Numbered from the stretch's first letter, positions 42,601-51,820 are shown. The stretch is DNA of 54,896 nucleotides from CAIZGX01 sp964430305 (GCA_964430305.1 CAYSEX010000007.1:1-54896), one strand, 5' to 3'. Numbers and translations: made by a program. Notes: a model not told the origin generated them from the sequence alone.

Positions 42601-44142
42601 TTAGAAGGAAAAGCATCAACTATGCTCAGTGTGCAGGGTGAACCAGAATCACCCAAATTGAATGGCGAATTGTTTCTTCAGAACACCAAAATTGGAGTCC
42701 CATTCTTACAAACCACTTACACACTTTCAGATAAGATAAAAATTACAAAGGACATGTTTGCTTTTGCGAACGTGAAATTAATAGATGAAGAAAACCACGC
42801 AGGAACTGCAACAGGTCAGGTATTCCATGAAGAGTTTTCCAATTGGAGTTACGATGTGTTTATTGAAATGGAAAAGCCTATGTTGGTCATGAACACGACT
42901 GAAGATGACAACAGTGACTTTTACGGAAGAGCCTACGCAACAGGGTATGCTGAGATAAGCGGACATGATGATAAAACTGAATTTGAGATTGTCATGAAAA
43001 GCGAAAAGGGAACCACCTTTAATTTACCGATGTCATCCTCAGGTGATCAACAGTTCGACTCGTTTATTCGATTTGTGAATCCATTAGACACCGTAAAAAA
43101 GTCAGAGCCCAAAGCAGACTTAAGTGGATTGTCTTTGAACATGCAATTGGACGTTACTGAGGATGCCGAGTTTCAAGTTATTTTCGATGAGGCCGTTGGT
43201 GACGTCATGAGGGGAAGAGGCAAGGGGCACTTGTCTCTAACGGTGAATCAGTTAAGTTCACTTGGTATGTACGGGTTTTTGGAAGTAACAGAGGGAACTT
43301 ATTTATTCACCTTGAAGAATTTGGTGAATAAGCCTTTCGCGGTCAAACCAGGCGGATACATTGCATGGTATGGTGACCCATTAAAAGGTGAACTTGATTT
43401 AAAAGCAGTCTATAAGGCCTCTGCAAATTTGAATGATCTTTTAGGCGATCCAACTCAAAACAACGGCAAGCGTGCACCAGTGAATTTGCTTATGAATTTG
43501 CAAGGTAAAATGATGAATCCTACAATTGGATTTGACATTGAACTACCGCAATCAGATGAATTGGTAAAATCGCGCGTGGCCAGCGTTATTTCAACAGAGC
43601 AAGAACGAAACAGACAGGCCTTTGCCCTTTTGGTGATGGGGCGTTTCGTTTCTCCACCAAACATTACGCAAGCGGCTCAACAAAACGGCGGCGGAGTTGG
43701 GCTGGCGAACAACGGTAGTGAATTATTGAGTTCACAAATTTCAAATTGGTTAAGTCAAATTAGTGATGATTTTGATCTTGGATTTAACTATCGTCCCGGA
43801 GATAAAATTTCGAATGAAGAAATTGAGTTGGCTCTTTCTACGCAGTTATTTAATGACCGCATTACGGTGAGCGGAAACTTTGGAGTGGCTCGTGGAAACT
43901 CAGAAAATCAAAGCACAAACTACATTGGCGATATTCGCATTGAGTACAACATAACGCGCGATGGAAGGGTGAAGTTAATGGTGTACAATGAAAGTAACAA
44001 CCAGCGCTTAACGGCAGTTACACAAAGCCCTTACACACAAGGTGTAGGTGTTGTTTACCAAGAAGAGTTTGATAACTGGGGAGAATTTGTTTCAGGATTG
44101 AAGTCACTTTTCGATAAACAAAACCTAAAATTAAATCCGTAG
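39673..44142 (+). CDS. tamB: TamB-like translocation and assembly protein
   Basis: Spans the periplasm and is thought to move phospholipids or assist outer-membrane protein assembly with a TamA/BamA partner. The 1489 residues begin with a short cytoplasmic tail and one membrane helix (about 27-52), followed by a very long series of beta strands in AsmA/DUF490 style, and a C-terminal DUF490 region (about 1180-1480) ending with NYIGDIRIEYNITRDGRVKLM and the final VYQEEFDNW strand. Length and single N-terminal helix fit Bacteroidota TamB. No tamA gene is in the window. The probable promoter lies directly at the start codon. Confidence 0.88.
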   Translation: MAQVDTTQELESKSVAQVPTKRRLIRVLLWLFFSPLVLILSIVLLLQVHAVQTWLAHKASEYFSKEWNTTVRINELQIDLWGEVHFTDLLILDQKQDTLVSVPSFTITDYDYHFSTGAFQIEGIQLKDGTAKLLKYKSEEHWNYHFLTEYFSSDTPSSTEPSDGSFKIQSLVMENMHLIYKNENAIAGDEREWNFEQFELNHLTVQVSDFIMEKSDVFATIEKANFKESKSKFEVSQLHGCVHISELSYAVTDLFFASGNSQIVGDLSLSVTDTAQWKYADSLMQIQVNISDLKLKPSDFTAFSHEVDGLNQQFNMRGQVTGTLRDLRLNGIQIETGEDTYVSGNLQLKNLSGNEDFSYAFETENMQLTYADLIQIPNYPFNENNALPLPVNLAYLGTLEFKGNVAGSAESAELEGNFNSDIGSLYTQLKVSGLQDNLNYSGKLELKQFNIAEYYQNQDLGIVTANLEIEGSGTKLQDLELYFKGDIQECGLMGYTYRNITTDGTFKKQFYNGHLQVQDANVQLDFDGQIDFSTPAPILDFDLNLQQLNLSKIGIVEDPGDVILEGEFHASLESLDINEMQGELTGSNVSYTKNEQVNTIEYFTLDAEQGDQRHLTLNSEIGKIELLGEFKFNELGYAVQDILSEILPGFEPSKREHAQQNFNLTARIKDFDFIQAAFIPELSLATGTSLNFEVNESNRVLSGTFGTDYISYENIEVRNAVADISRADGSIYFVLSAEQVLNESEVVVNEVSLDTRSLGDTIFTALTWGTASDWLKGDINGVFFLRSLTDLRFEFDQSSIQLNGGNWYFNDQGEIDICENELAVSQFGLRQGSQLIAINGVVSDSPYEQLSVELNNMNLDQLNPYLGESMKLFGELDGNVALRNLYDSPIASADLTLSDLKLNEYELGSVCLKSAWDPGKKKVRVDGELDQAGLTPLRFAGSYLPFEEKNSLDFLVTLNAFDLNVLNAFLGPDVLTLEGKASTMLSVQGEPESPKLNGELFLQNTKIGVPFLQTTYTLSDKIKITKDMFAFANVKLIDEENHAGTATGQVFHEEFSNWSYDVFIEMEKPMLVMNTTEDDNSDFYGRAYATGYAEISGHDDKTEFEIVMKSEKGTTFNLPMSSSGDQQFDSFIRFVNPLDTVKKSEPKADLSGLSLNMQLDVTEDAEFQVIFDEAVGDVMRGRGKGHLSLTVNQLSSLGMYGFLEVTEGTYLFTLKNLVNKPFAVKPGGYIAWYGDPLKGELDLKAVYKASANLNDLLGDPTQNNGKRAPVNLLMNLQGKMMNPTIGFDIELPQSDELVKSRVASVISTEQERNRQAFALLVMGRFVSPPNITQAAQQNGGGVGLANNGSELLSSQISNWLSQISDDFDLGFNYRPGDKISNEEIELALSTQLFNDRITVSGNFGVARGNSENQSTNYIGDIRIEYNITRDGRVKLMVYNESNNQRLTAVTQSPYTQGVGVVYQEEFDNWGEFVSGLKSLFDKQNLKLNP

Positions 44143-44901
44143 TTATTTCTGTTTGAATTTCTGAATAGCAGCTTTGGTGAAATCACTCAAGACCAAACGT
44201 CCTGAAATTCCCGCTCGCTCTGTTAGTAGTTTGTCCCAATTTTCAGTGCCTTCCCAGAAAATCTTTTTCAATTCAGACATGGCTTCAGGATTGCTATTGC
44301 AAAGCTTTTGAGCAAGGTTTTCTATGGCATTATCCATTTCTTCAGCCGTGTCGAAGACCTCTGCATACAAGCCCTTTTCACGAGCCCATTGGGCAGATTG
44401 CCATTCACTTGCATTGATCGCCAATTGAGACATGGCGGATAATCCAATTTTTCTTTGAACGGCAGGACCAACTACGAATGGACCAATTCCTACTACGAGT
44501 TCACTTAATTTAACAGATGCTTGAGTTGTGGCAAAGCAATAGTCAACAGAGGCAGCTATACCCACACCACCACCAACGGCTTTGTTTTGAACTCGACCTA
44601 TAACCAATTGTGGAATATTTCGAAGAGCATTGATAACCAAAGCAAAACCGGTGAAAAAAGTGAGTCCCGATTCTTTTGAATCAATGGCGATTAGTTCGTC
44701 AAAACTAGCGCCTGCACAAAAGGCTTTTTCGCCTTCACTCTTCAGAATGACGATTTTGACTTCGGAATCATTTCCAACCAAAGTTATTGTATTGGCTAAT
44801 TCTCTCAGCAGAGCACCAGGTAAAGAGTTGCTCTGTGGGTGAAAGAAGGTGATGGTTGCAACACCGTTGTTTTTTTGAATTGATACGTTTCCTTGTTCCA
44901 T
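44143..44901 (-). CDS. Enoyl-CoA hydratase/isomerase family protein
   Basis: Crotonase-fold enzyme acting on a CoA thioester, 252 residues. The oxyanion-hole segments are CAGASFDEL (about 61-69) and AVGGGVGIAAS (about 107-117); the position of the second catalytic Glu of hydratases carries a VVGIGPFVVGPAV sequence, so a standard crotonase mechanism is uncertain. Similar proteins appear in Bacteroidota as methylglutaconyl-CoA hydratase-like genes, but I would not assign that. It starts seven bases after the citrate synthase terminator and ends one base from convergent tamB. Confidence 0.85.
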   Translation of the reverse strand: MEQGNVSIQKNNGVATITFFHPQSNSLPGALLRELANTITLVGNDSEVKIVILKSEGEKAFCAGASFDELIAIDSKESGLTFFTGFALVINALRNIPQLVIGRVQNKAVGGGVGIAASVDYCFATTQASVKLSELVVGIGPFVVGPAVQRKIGLSAMSQLAINASEWQSAQWAREKGLYAEVFDTAEEMDNAIENLAQKLCNSNPEAMSELKKIFWEGTENWDKLLTERAGISGRLVLSDFTKAAIQKFKQK

Positions 44902-44907
44902 TATCTA

Positions 44908-44935
44908 TGAAAAAAATGGGCTGCAAGTGCAGCCC
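44908..44935 (-). terminator. Rho-independent terminator after citrate synthase
   Basis: Minus-strand stem GGGCTGCA / TGCAGCCC (44935-44928 with 44925-44918), two-base centre, then ATTTTTTT. It lies between gltA and the enoyl-CoA hydratase gene, only about seven bases before the latter's ATG. Confidence 0.88.
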
Positions 44936-44942
44936 AACATGT

Positions 44943-46229
44943 TTAACCTCTTTTTGCAATTGGTACATAATCACGAAGATCATGACCAGTATAAATTTGT
45001 CTTGGACGTCCAATTGGTTCACCTTGTTCAACCATTTCTTTCCATTGTGCAATCCAACCCGGTAGGCGACCTAGAGCAAACATAACAGTGAACATTTCGG
45101 TTGGAATACCAATAGCTCTGTATATGATTCCAGAATAGAAGTCCACATTCGGATACAATTTTCTCTCAACGAAATAAGGATCTTTCAACGCTACTTCTTC
45201 AAGTTGTTTTGCAATATCTAGAACTGGGTCGTGTATGCCAAGTTTATTTAGTACATCATCACAAGCTTTCTTAATGATGCGCGCACGTGGATCAAAGTTC
45301 TTGTATACGCGGTGTCCGAATCCCATGAGACGGAATGGATCATTTTTATCCTTCGCCTTTTCCACAAATTTGGCAACGTTTCCGCCATCATTTTTAATGC
45401 GTTCAAGCATTTCAATTACCGCTTGGTTTGCTCCACCATGTAAGGGTCCCCAAAGTGCAGCAATACCTGCTGAAATGGAAGAGTATAAATTGCTTTGAGA
45501 TGAACCAACCATACGCACAGTTGAAGTTGAACAGTTTTGTTCATGGTCAGCGTGTAAGATCAGTAATTTGTTCAAAGCATCGTCAATCACAGGGTCAATC
45601 TCATACTCAAACGTGGGCAATGCGAACATCATGTGCAAGAAATTTTGCGTGTAGCTGTATGCATTTTTTGGGTAAATGATGGGGTGACCAATACTTACTT
45701 TAAATGCTTGTGCAGCTAGAGTTGGCATTTTTGCCATGAGACGATGAATGGTTAGTTCAATGTCTTTGAAATTATTCGGGTTTTGAGATTCAGGATAGAA
45801 AGTAGACATGGAAGCAATCATGGAAGACAATACGCCCATAGGATGCGCATGTGTTGGATAGGCTTCATAGAAGCGCTTCATGTCTTCATGCACAAGGGTA
45901 TGATGGCTTATGCTTTCAGTGAAATATCTGAGTTCTTTTTCTGTTGGAAGGTCTCCGTATATGAGTAAGTAGGCCACTTCCAAAAAGCTACCGTATTCAG
46001 CAATTTGTTCAATGGGGTACCCTCTGTACCACAATTTCCCTTCTTCACCGTCTAGAAATGTAATGGCGCTCTTTGTGGCGCCTGTGTTTTTGTAACCACT
46101 ATCTAGAGTAACGCAACCGGTCAAATCGCGCAATTTAGTTATGTCTATTGCTTTTTCGTTCGCTGAACCCGTGAACATGGGAAGTTCGTACTCTTTTCCG
46201 TCAATGATTAACTTAGCTGTCTCACTCAT
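44943..46229 (-). CDS. gltA: Citrate synthase
   Basis: Condenses acetyl-CoA and oxaloacetate, entry to the TCA cycle. The 428 residues fit the hexameric bacterial type. Catalytic segments: the first His in LHADHEQNCSTSTVRM, the LWGPLHGGANQAVIEML region, and the Asp in GHRVYKNFDPRARI. The C-terminal SGIIYRAIGIPTEMFTVMFALGRLPGW is conserved. A promoter-like TTTG/TATCTTGC pair lies upstream, and both flanks carry terminators, so it is a single-gene unit. Confidence 0.97.
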   Translation of the reverse strand: MSETAKLIIDGKEYELPMFTGSANEKAIDITKLRDLTGCVTLDSGYKNTGATKSAITFLDGEEGKLWYRGYPIEQIAEYGSFLEVAYLLIYGDLPTEKELRYFTESISHHTLVHEDMKRFYEAYPTHAHPMGVLSSMIASMSTFYPESQNPNNFKDIELTIHRLMAKMPTLAAQAFKVSIGHPIIYPKNAYSYTQNFLHMMFALPTFEYEIDPVIDDALNKLLILHADHEQNCSTSTVRMVGSSQSNLYSSISAGIAALWGPLHGGANQAVIEMLERIKNDGGNVAKFVEKAKDKNDPFRLMGFGHRVYKNFDPRARIIKKACDDVLNKLGIHDPVLDIAKQLEEVALKDPYFVERKLYPNVDFYSGIIYRAIGIPTEMFTVMFALGRLPGWIAQWKEMVEQGEPIGRPRQIYTGHDLRDYVPIAKRG

Positions 46230-46248
46230 AAAAGTAAATTTAGTGGCC

Positions 46249-46279
46249 GCAAGATAGTTTAGGATTAGTGTTTGTCAAA
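46249..46279 (-). promoter_or_regulatory. Possible gltA promoter
   Basis: Minus-strand TTTG (46279-46276), 19-base spacer, TATCTTGC (46256-46249). The -33 box and spacing fit; the -7 box departs from TAnnTTTG at its last two bases. Confidence 0.4.
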
Positions 46280-46325
46280 AGTTTGCGGCAGAAATCATAA
46301 CAATTATTTTACATTTGTGTTCATG

Positions 46326-46354
46326 AAAAAGGCCCCATCAGGGGCCTTTTTTTT
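46326..46354 (-). terminator. Bidirectional Rho-independent terminator
   Basis: Stem AAAAAGGCCCC / GGGGCCTTTTT (46326-46336 with 46341-46351), loop of four. The A and T runs work on either strand; on the minus strand it ends the POT/thioredoxin pair. Confidence 0.92.
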
Positions 46355-46366
46355 CATAAGAATTCT

Positions 46367-46837
46367 TTATTTCTTCAGGAAGGCACTTACACTGGTAATC
46401 CAAGATGTAGGTCCTCCTTGCTGGTATCCGGTTTGACCCAAACTATTCAAAGCAATTTTTCCGTCTTCTCCCAATGCAGGATTAACAAAGAAAACAGTTG
46501 GGTATCCTCGAACAGCGAAGCTGCCTTGCAACTGATTGTTTTGCTGACGAATGTTTTCAGGAAGAACAGTTTTTCTTGGAAAATCCACTTCCATTAAAAT
46601 AACATTTTCGCTGGCCCAAGCTGAGAATTCAGGTGTTTGAAAAACTTCTTTCTGAAGTCTCATGCACCACCCACACCAGTCACTTCCAGTAAAAAACAAC
46701 ATGATTGGTTTTTTTGTTGACATGCTCTGCTGAATGCAAACGTTCATGTCATTTTCCCATTTTAGGTTAACATTGGTTTGCGCATTGAAAGTCAATGCTG
46801 AAATTAATAAAGTAAAAAGAATTGCTGTTTTTTTCAT
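46367..46837 (-). CDS. Exported thioredoxin-like protein with CGWC motif
   Basis: Periplasmic thiol oxidoreductase, 156 residues. Signal peptide ends at FNAQ (residue 20). The active site is SDWCGWC (Cys55, Cys58), and the cis-Pro loop is RGYPTVFFV. The short helix KKPIMLFFTG and DFPRK segment fit the thioredoxin_7/DUF255-like family. Partner proteins are unknown. It lies 11 bases after the POT transporter gene and is followed by a bidirectional terminator. Confidence 0.88.
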   Translation of the reverse strand: MKKTAILFTLLISALTFNAQTNVNLKWENDMNVCIQQSMSTKKPIMLFFTGSDWCGWCMRLQKEVFQTPEFSAWASENVILMEVDFPRKTVLPENIRQQNNQLQGSFAVRGYPTVFFVNPALGEDGKIALNSLGQTGYQQGGPTSWITSVSAFLKK

Positions 46838-46848
46838 TGTTTCAGATC

Positions 46849-48219
46849 TTATCTGATGCCATGCATCATTTTTAAAATTGGATTTTTCAAGACTATCATA
46901 ATCATGCCAAGAAATATAACAAAACCAGCAATTGTTGCGAATATGGCAAAAGCACCAAGTGCCTCTACATAGGCAGCAACAAAACCGCCAATGATATTAG
47001 CCAAGAAGCTTGATAACAACCATACTCCCATCATGAGCGATGCAAATTTAACAGGAGCCAGTTTTGTAACAACTGATAATCCAACGGGAGAAAGGGCCAA
47101 TTCACCAATTGTGTGTATGAGGTATGTGAGAACCAACCAAATTAGGCTCGCTTTTACCGCCACATCTGGGTTTTCTCCACCACGTTCTGCTACAGCACCT
47201 AGCATGAAAAAGAAGCCAATACCAAGAAGAATCATTCCCATTCCCATTTTTACAGGGGTTGAAAATTTCTTTCCAATATTGCTTGTCCAAAACATTGCGA
47301 ATAAAGGAGCTAGGGCTACAATAAATAACGGGTTTACAGATTGAAACCATGAAGTGGGAATTTCGAATGTTCCAACAGTTCTGTCAATAAATTTGTCGGT
47401 GTATAAGCTCAGTGAAGAACCTGCTTGTTCGAAGCCAGCCCAGAAGAAAACCACAAAAGCAGTTAAAATGAAAATGACAGTCATTCGCTGTTTTTCTTCT
47501 TTTGATAAAGGTGCATTGGTGTTTTTAGACTCTTCTAGGCTAGTCTCGGCCGATTTAGCTGGAGCTTTACCCAAGTGGCCAAGATATTTACTAGCCAAAG
47601 AATTGAATAACAATTGACCAAGTAACATGCCTATTCCAGAGATTAAAAATCCATATTTATATCCGTATGTTACAATTTCACCGGCTTCATTTTTAACCGC
47701 AAACAAATTTTCTGCGAAAAGACCAATCACAAGTGGGGCAAGGAATGCACCTAAATTAATACCCATGTAGAAAATTGAAAAGGCAGAGTCCCTTCTTGGA
47801 TCATTGTTGGAATACAATTGACCAACTAGGGTAGAGATGTTTGGTTTGAAGAAACCATTACCAATAATTAAAAGTAAAAGTCCAATGTAAAGGCCTACTT
47901 GGGTGTTGATGGCGAAAAGAACAAACTGACCCGCCATCATGGTAATACCTCCAATGGTAATTGCCATTCGTTGACCAATAAACTTGTCTGCTAACCACCC
48001 ACCAATTATTGGGGTAAAATATACAAAGCCTGTAAAAAATCCATAAATCAGGGAAGCCTCTTTTTCGTCGATTGCTAAACCACCTTCCATCCATTGTTTG
48101 GTTAAGTACAGGATTAGGATTCCGCGCATTCCGTAGTAGCTAAAACGCTCCCACATTTCGGTAAAGAATAATAGATATAATCCCTTCGGATGACTTTTCT
48201 GTGATGCAACTTCAGACAT
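46849..48219 (-). CDS. POT/PTR-family proton-coupled peptide transporter
   Basis: Inner-membrane major-facilitator importer of di- and tripeptides, 456 residues with about twelve to fourteen membrane segments. The family motif ExxER is seen as EMWERFSYYGMRGIL (about 17-31); GGWLADKFIGQR and NGFFKPNISTLVGQLY follow, both PTR signatures. A charged loop with SAETSLEESKNT sits in the middle. The C-terminal half contains GELALSPVGLSVVTKLAP. The gene is the first of a pair with the thioredoxin-like protein. Confidence 0.93.
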   Translation of the reverse strand: MSEVASQKSHPKGLYLLFFTEMWERFSYYGMRGILILYLTKQWMEGGLAIDEKEASLIYGFFTGFVYFTPIIGGWLADKFIGQRMAITIGGITMMAGQFVLFAINTQVGLYIGLLLLIIGNGFFKPNISTLVGQLYSNNDPRRDSAFSIFYMGINLGAFLAPLVIGLFAENLFAVKNEAGEIVTYGYKYGFLISGIGMLLGQLLFNSLASKYLGHLGKAPAKSAETSLEESKNTNAPLSKEEKQRMTVIFILTAFVVFFWAGFEQAGSSLSLYTDKFIDRTVGTFEIPTSWFQSVNPLFIVALAPLFAMFWTSNIGKKFSTPVKMGMGMILLGIGFFFMLGAVAERGGENPDVAVKASLIWLVLTYLIHTIGELALSPVGLSVVTKLAPVKFASLMMGVWLLSSFLANIIGGFVAAYVEALGAFAIFATIAGFVIFLGMIMIVLKNPILKMMHGIR

Positions 48220-48263
48220 GTTTGTTTTTTTAATTAGAGGTTAGATTGTAAAAATAAGAGAAA

Positions 48264-48285
48264 GGAGTCAAGTTTCCTTGACTCC
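48264..48285 (-). terminator. Rho-independent terminator of the T9SS type B operon
   Basis: Minus-strand stem GGAGTCAAG / CTTGACTCC (48285-48277 with 48272-48264), loop of four, followed by TTTCTCTTATTTTT. It ends the operon that contains the MopE-repeat, PorP and OmpA/SPOR genes. Confidence 0.85.
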
Positions 48286-48310
48286 CTTGAAAAAAAATAG
48301 ATGTGCGCCG

Positions 48311-50893
48311 TTATTCCTTGTGTGCTTCCTGAACGGGAACGCGCTTGCCGCCTTTGTACGCCGCAATGAATGCGTCTGGGTAACGCGCTAGTAATTTGAT
48401 TAATGCTTGCTCAGCACTTTCATAATTGGTGAACTTACCGGTACAAATGCGCGTGAAAACAATTTCATCTTTCTCAACAAACACAGGGAAAAGACCACTA
48501 TAAAATTCAGGTTTTACATTTTCACTGAATGCACCAATTTGAACAGTGAAGAAAATCTTCTTCGGTAAGTAGGGATTGCTTTCAAGCTTTGATTTGATTT
48601 TCGGATCCATTTCAAACTCATTCACCCCGGAGTCTAACCATTTTAAAATATTATCTGGTTCTACACCAACGGATTTTTCAGCAATGATTTTCTCGAAGTT
48701 CTTTTCCTTAACAACTAAAATGGTTTCTTGATCTTTTTTAGTTCTTTCAGGATCCAAGTCTTTAATAACACGGAATTCTGTTCTACGATTCAGAGCTAAT
48801 TTTTCTTCGTCACAGTTGGCAAGATCATTTTCATCGCACTCACAATCTGTGATTGGCTTCGTTTCACCAAATCCTTTGTAGGTAATTTGTTTAGCGTTTA
48901 CGCCATGTGATATGAGGTAGTCAGCCGTTGCTTTCGCGCGTTGGTTTGAAAGGTTTTGATTGATGCTCGCTGATCCAATGCAGTCAGTGTGTGATCCGCA
49001 TTCAATAACAAGGTTTGATTTGCTTTTTAAAATCTCAACAATTTTATCTAGTTGAGAAGCTCCTTGTGAAGTAATATCAAATTTCGCATATTCAAAATAG
49101 ATGGGGTCTAATTTAAGTAGGTCACTTAGATTGTCTCCAATTTGAATGACACGAGTAAGAGCTAAATCATTTTTCTTATTCAAATCAATTTGAGTTGTTT
49201 CTGAGAAAAGATTGACATTTTTGAGCTTTTTAATCTCGTAGCCTCGAAGAGTTAACGTTAATTGACCAAGGCTAGTTTCATTTAAATCCTCTAAGGTTGT
49301 TTCGAAATATCCAAATTCATTGGTCATACTTCTTGCGGTGCTAGTTCCTTCAATGAGAACTTCCACACCAGGTAATGGTGATTTTGATTTGCTGTCCGTA
49401 ACAATTCCCGACACCATCCATTTTTCAATTGGCAATAAAGCAATGGTTTGGTAGGTAGTGGTGAAGAAACTATGTTCCTTTTCAGGATATGTAATTTGTG
49501 TGGTTTTGAAAAAATTAGCAGAAACCGTATTGATACCTCCGTCTTGAATTCCATCGAAAGTACCATCATTGTTAGTAAGGATTGAAATTTTATCATCTCC
49601 TCCAACCTCAGTTTGTAAGGTCATAGGAAAGTTTGCTAATGGCTGAACTGTTTTTCCATGTATAAGTTCAATTTTCCATTGGCCTTTTAGATTATCAGGT
49701 AAATTCACACTGAAAATATCATCGCTGCCTTCTCTATTTGAAGAAATGAAATAGCTGTTTTTTTGTTTTCTGTCCGAAATGAGATGGAAATCGTCAAAGC
49801 TTGAATTCAATGGCGCAGGCATAAGTCTTGGCGCAGACCATGTTCCGTTTTTATTCAGTGTTGAAGTATAAATGTCTAATCCGCCCAATCCATTGGGTCG
49901 TTGAGAGGCGAAAGCCAAAATACTATCATTCAAAAACGTTGGGAATAACTCGTCGTATTTTGAGTTAATTGCAGTTGAGATCGGCTTTGGAGTTTCCCAT
50001 TCGCCACCATTAACAAAGTCTTTTGAGGTGATGTATATGTTGAAATTGTTTTCTTTTGAATTTGTTTCAAAATTGTGATTTGAAACGAAAACCAGTTGGT
50101 TACTTGAACCTCTGAAAGCAGGATGCATATAACTCAAAGAATCATTGCAAAATGAAATTTGAGTTGCTTTTTTATTTGTTAAAGTCTCATTAGACTTTTC
50201 AAAAAGAGCAATGTGTGCGGGAGTATCTTTGGCAGAAGCTACGCTTCTATTAAATATGACAGTATAGGAGTTTGCACAAACAGGACCATCATTGACCTCT
50301 GTGTTTAATGCTTTCAATTGATCATTGATTGCAGTTTTTGATGTTATTTGAACAAACGGTTTGTTATCATATCTAAAATTCGATTTTGGAGAAAATTTTT
50401 CTTGGTAGTTGGTTAAATAAAACAGAGAGTCATTGTAGTAAAATGGAAGAGCTTCATTCCAATCTTTTTCAGCAATCAAGGTTTCAATTTTAATTTTGTT
50501 TTCTATCAGATTTGAAGCGTCCGCAAATTGAGCAATTTCATCTTTGTAAAGTTCTTTGTTGAAAATGGAATTCATGATTTGGTTAGCTTTTTTCATGTCA
50601 CCCATTTCTTTAAGCGCTTCAGCATATTTTATTTTATCTGAGTCACTTAAAACCGCAGTTCCAGCTTTTTCATATGCGCTAACGGCTGCACCCATGTTTC
50701 TGAGTTGATACTGGCTATTTCCTGCAATGGTATATGCCTCTTCAGTTGGGGATTTCATTGCGTTGACCATTTCTATGGCTTCGGCATACGCCTTAGCCTT
50801 GTATAGGTCTTGAGCATATTTGACCTGAGCTTTTTGCCCGCAACTTACAATGATCAGGGCTGCGAGAATTGCAACGAGAATTCTAAATTTCAT
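48311..50893 (-). CDS. OmpA-family outer-membrane protein with TPR, WD40-like, regulatory and SPOR domains
   Basis: Paralogue of the PorE-like protein at 31875-33971, 860 residues. The start is a lipoprotein signal with lipobox-like IIVSC (Cys18). Then come TPR-like helices (about 22-130), a propeller with PD40-type repeats (for example ILAFASQRPNGLGGLDIYTS), a carboxypeptidase-regulatory sandwich (about 485-565), an OmpA domain (about 590-710, with SHTDCIGSASINQNLSNQR and LNRRTEFRV) and a C-terminal SPOR-like domain beginning FTVQIGAF (about 775-850). The SPOR domain, which binds denuded glycan strands, is the main difference from the other copy. Third gene after the adhesin and PorP genes, consistent with a T9SS type B substrate set. 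Confidence 0.88.
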   Translation of the reverse strand: MKFRILVAILAALIIVSCGQKAQVKYAQDLYKAKAYAEAIEMVNAMKSPTEEAYTIAGNSQYQLRNMGAAVSAYEKAGTAVLSDSDKIKYAEALKEMGDMKKANQIMNSIFNKELYKDEIAQFADASNLIENKIKIETLIAEKDWNEALPFYYNDSLFYLTNYQEKFSPKSNFRYDNKPFVQITSKTAINDQLKALNTEVNDGPVCANSYTVIFNRSVASAKDTPAHIALFEKSNETLTNKKATQISFCNDSLSYMHPAFRGSSNQLVFVSNHNFETNSKENNFNIYITSKDFVNGGEWETPKPISTAINSKYDELFPTFLNDSILAFASQRPNGLGGLDIYTSTLNKNGTWSAPRLMPAPLNSSFDDFHLISDRKQKNSYFISSNREGSDDIFSVNLPDNLKGQWKIELIHGKTVQPLANFPMTLQTEVGGDDKISILTNNDGTFDGIQDGGINTVSANFFKTTQITYPEKEHSFFTTTYQTIALLPIEKWMVSGIVTDSKSKSPLPGVEVLIEGTSTARSMTNEFGYFETTLEDLNETSLGQLTLTLRGYEIKKLKNVNLFSETTQIDLNKKNDLALTRVIQIGDNLSDLLKLDPIYFEYAKFDITSQGASQLDKIVEILKSKSNLVIECGSHTDCIGSASINQNLSNQRAKATADYLISHGVNAKQITYKGFGETKPITDCECDENDLANCDEEKLALNRRTEFRVIKDLDPERTKKDQETILVVKEKNFEKIIAEKSVGVEPDNILKWLDSGVNEFEMDPKIKSKLESNPYLPKKIFFTVQIGAFSENVKPEFYSGLFPVFVEKDEIVFTRICTGKFTNYESAEQALIKLLARYPDAFIAAYKGGKRVPVQEAHKE

Positions 50894-50895
50894 AA

Positions 50896-51816
50896 TTAAA
50901 ATAATCTAGGGGAGATGTGAATACCTTTTTGTCCAATAGCGTATCGCAAGAAAAATTCATGCGAGCTAGCCGCATAAGTGGCCAGATTTGATAATCCGAA
51001 ATCATACGCATAACCAACTTTCAAGAACGGATGCAGCTGAATTTCAGTGAGGGCAACTATACTTTTATCTGATCTGTAGCCAACACCAACTCCAACAAGC
51101 TTTTTGTAGTATCCAACAGCATTTAGGTCAATACTTATTGGTGCACCAGATACATATTTGATCATTGTATTTGGTTTAATAGACCACATCGGATTAATGG
51201 TGTGAATATATCCAGCTTGCGCAAAAATATGGGGTGTTTCAAACGCAGTTAAATCAAGTTGGGTGGTATTCACAGAAAGTACATTTTTTCTGAAATGAGG
51301 CATGGCAATGCTGCCATACCAGTTTTTGCCATAAGCGAACAAGCCAGTGCCAAAATTGATAGTTGACTCATTGAAATCTGCACTAAAGGCGTTGTCGATA
51401 CTTCCATCAATACTGTGGTTTACACCAGATAATCCAATGCTGTATTGTGAAAATGACAACTGCAGACCAAAAGCCAAGCGCCACGTTTTCATTTTTAAAT
51501 GGTAAGCCCCAACTGCTGTTGCTTGAGTTCTTTTAAACACGCCTATTTGGTCATTCGAAACGGCTAGTCCCAATCCGAGAGACTCATTCGAAATGGGAGC
51601 GTGAATATTAGCTGTAAAGGTTTTCGGTGCTCCGGGTAAGCCTGTCCATTGTGATCGATACAGAACATTTGCTTGTAGGCCTTCTGCACTTCCTGCATAA
51701 GCAGGATTCACTGCTAACGGATTGAATTGATACAAAGAGGATTGAGGGTCTTGTTGTGACCAAGCGAGTGCCGCTACAAATAGACAGCCTATGCTTAAAA
51801 TATGATTTAGTTTCAT
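50896..51816 (-). CDS. PorP/SprF family type IX secretion outer-membrane protein
   Basis: Outer-membrane beta-barrel that in Flavobacterium assists secretion or anchoring of type B T9SS substrates. The 306 residues have a signal peptide ending at AWSQQ, the family hallmark DPQSSLYQFNPLAVNPAYAGS directly after it, and repeated amphipathic strands, ending with an aromatic-rich YAIGQKGIHISPRLF. It lies four bases after the stop of the giant repeat protein and two before the OmpA/SPOR gene, the usual order of such substrate-SprF units. Confidence 0.93.
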   Translation of the reverse strand: MKLNHILSIGCLFVAALAWSQQDPQSSLYQFNPLAVNPAYAGSAEGLQANVLYRSQWTGLPGAPKTFTANIHAPISNESLGLGLAVSNDQIGVFKRTQATAVGAYHLKMKTWRLAFGLQLSFSQYSIGLSGVNHSIDGSIDNAFSADFNESTINFGTGLFAYGKNWYGSIAMPHFRKNVLSVNTTQLDLTAFETPHIFAQAGYIHTINPMWSIKPNTMIKYVSGAPISIDLNAVGYYKKLVGVGVGYRSDKSIVALTEIQLHPFLKVGYAYDFGLSNLATYAASSHEFFLRYAIGQKGIHISPRLF

Positions 51817-51820
51817 GATT

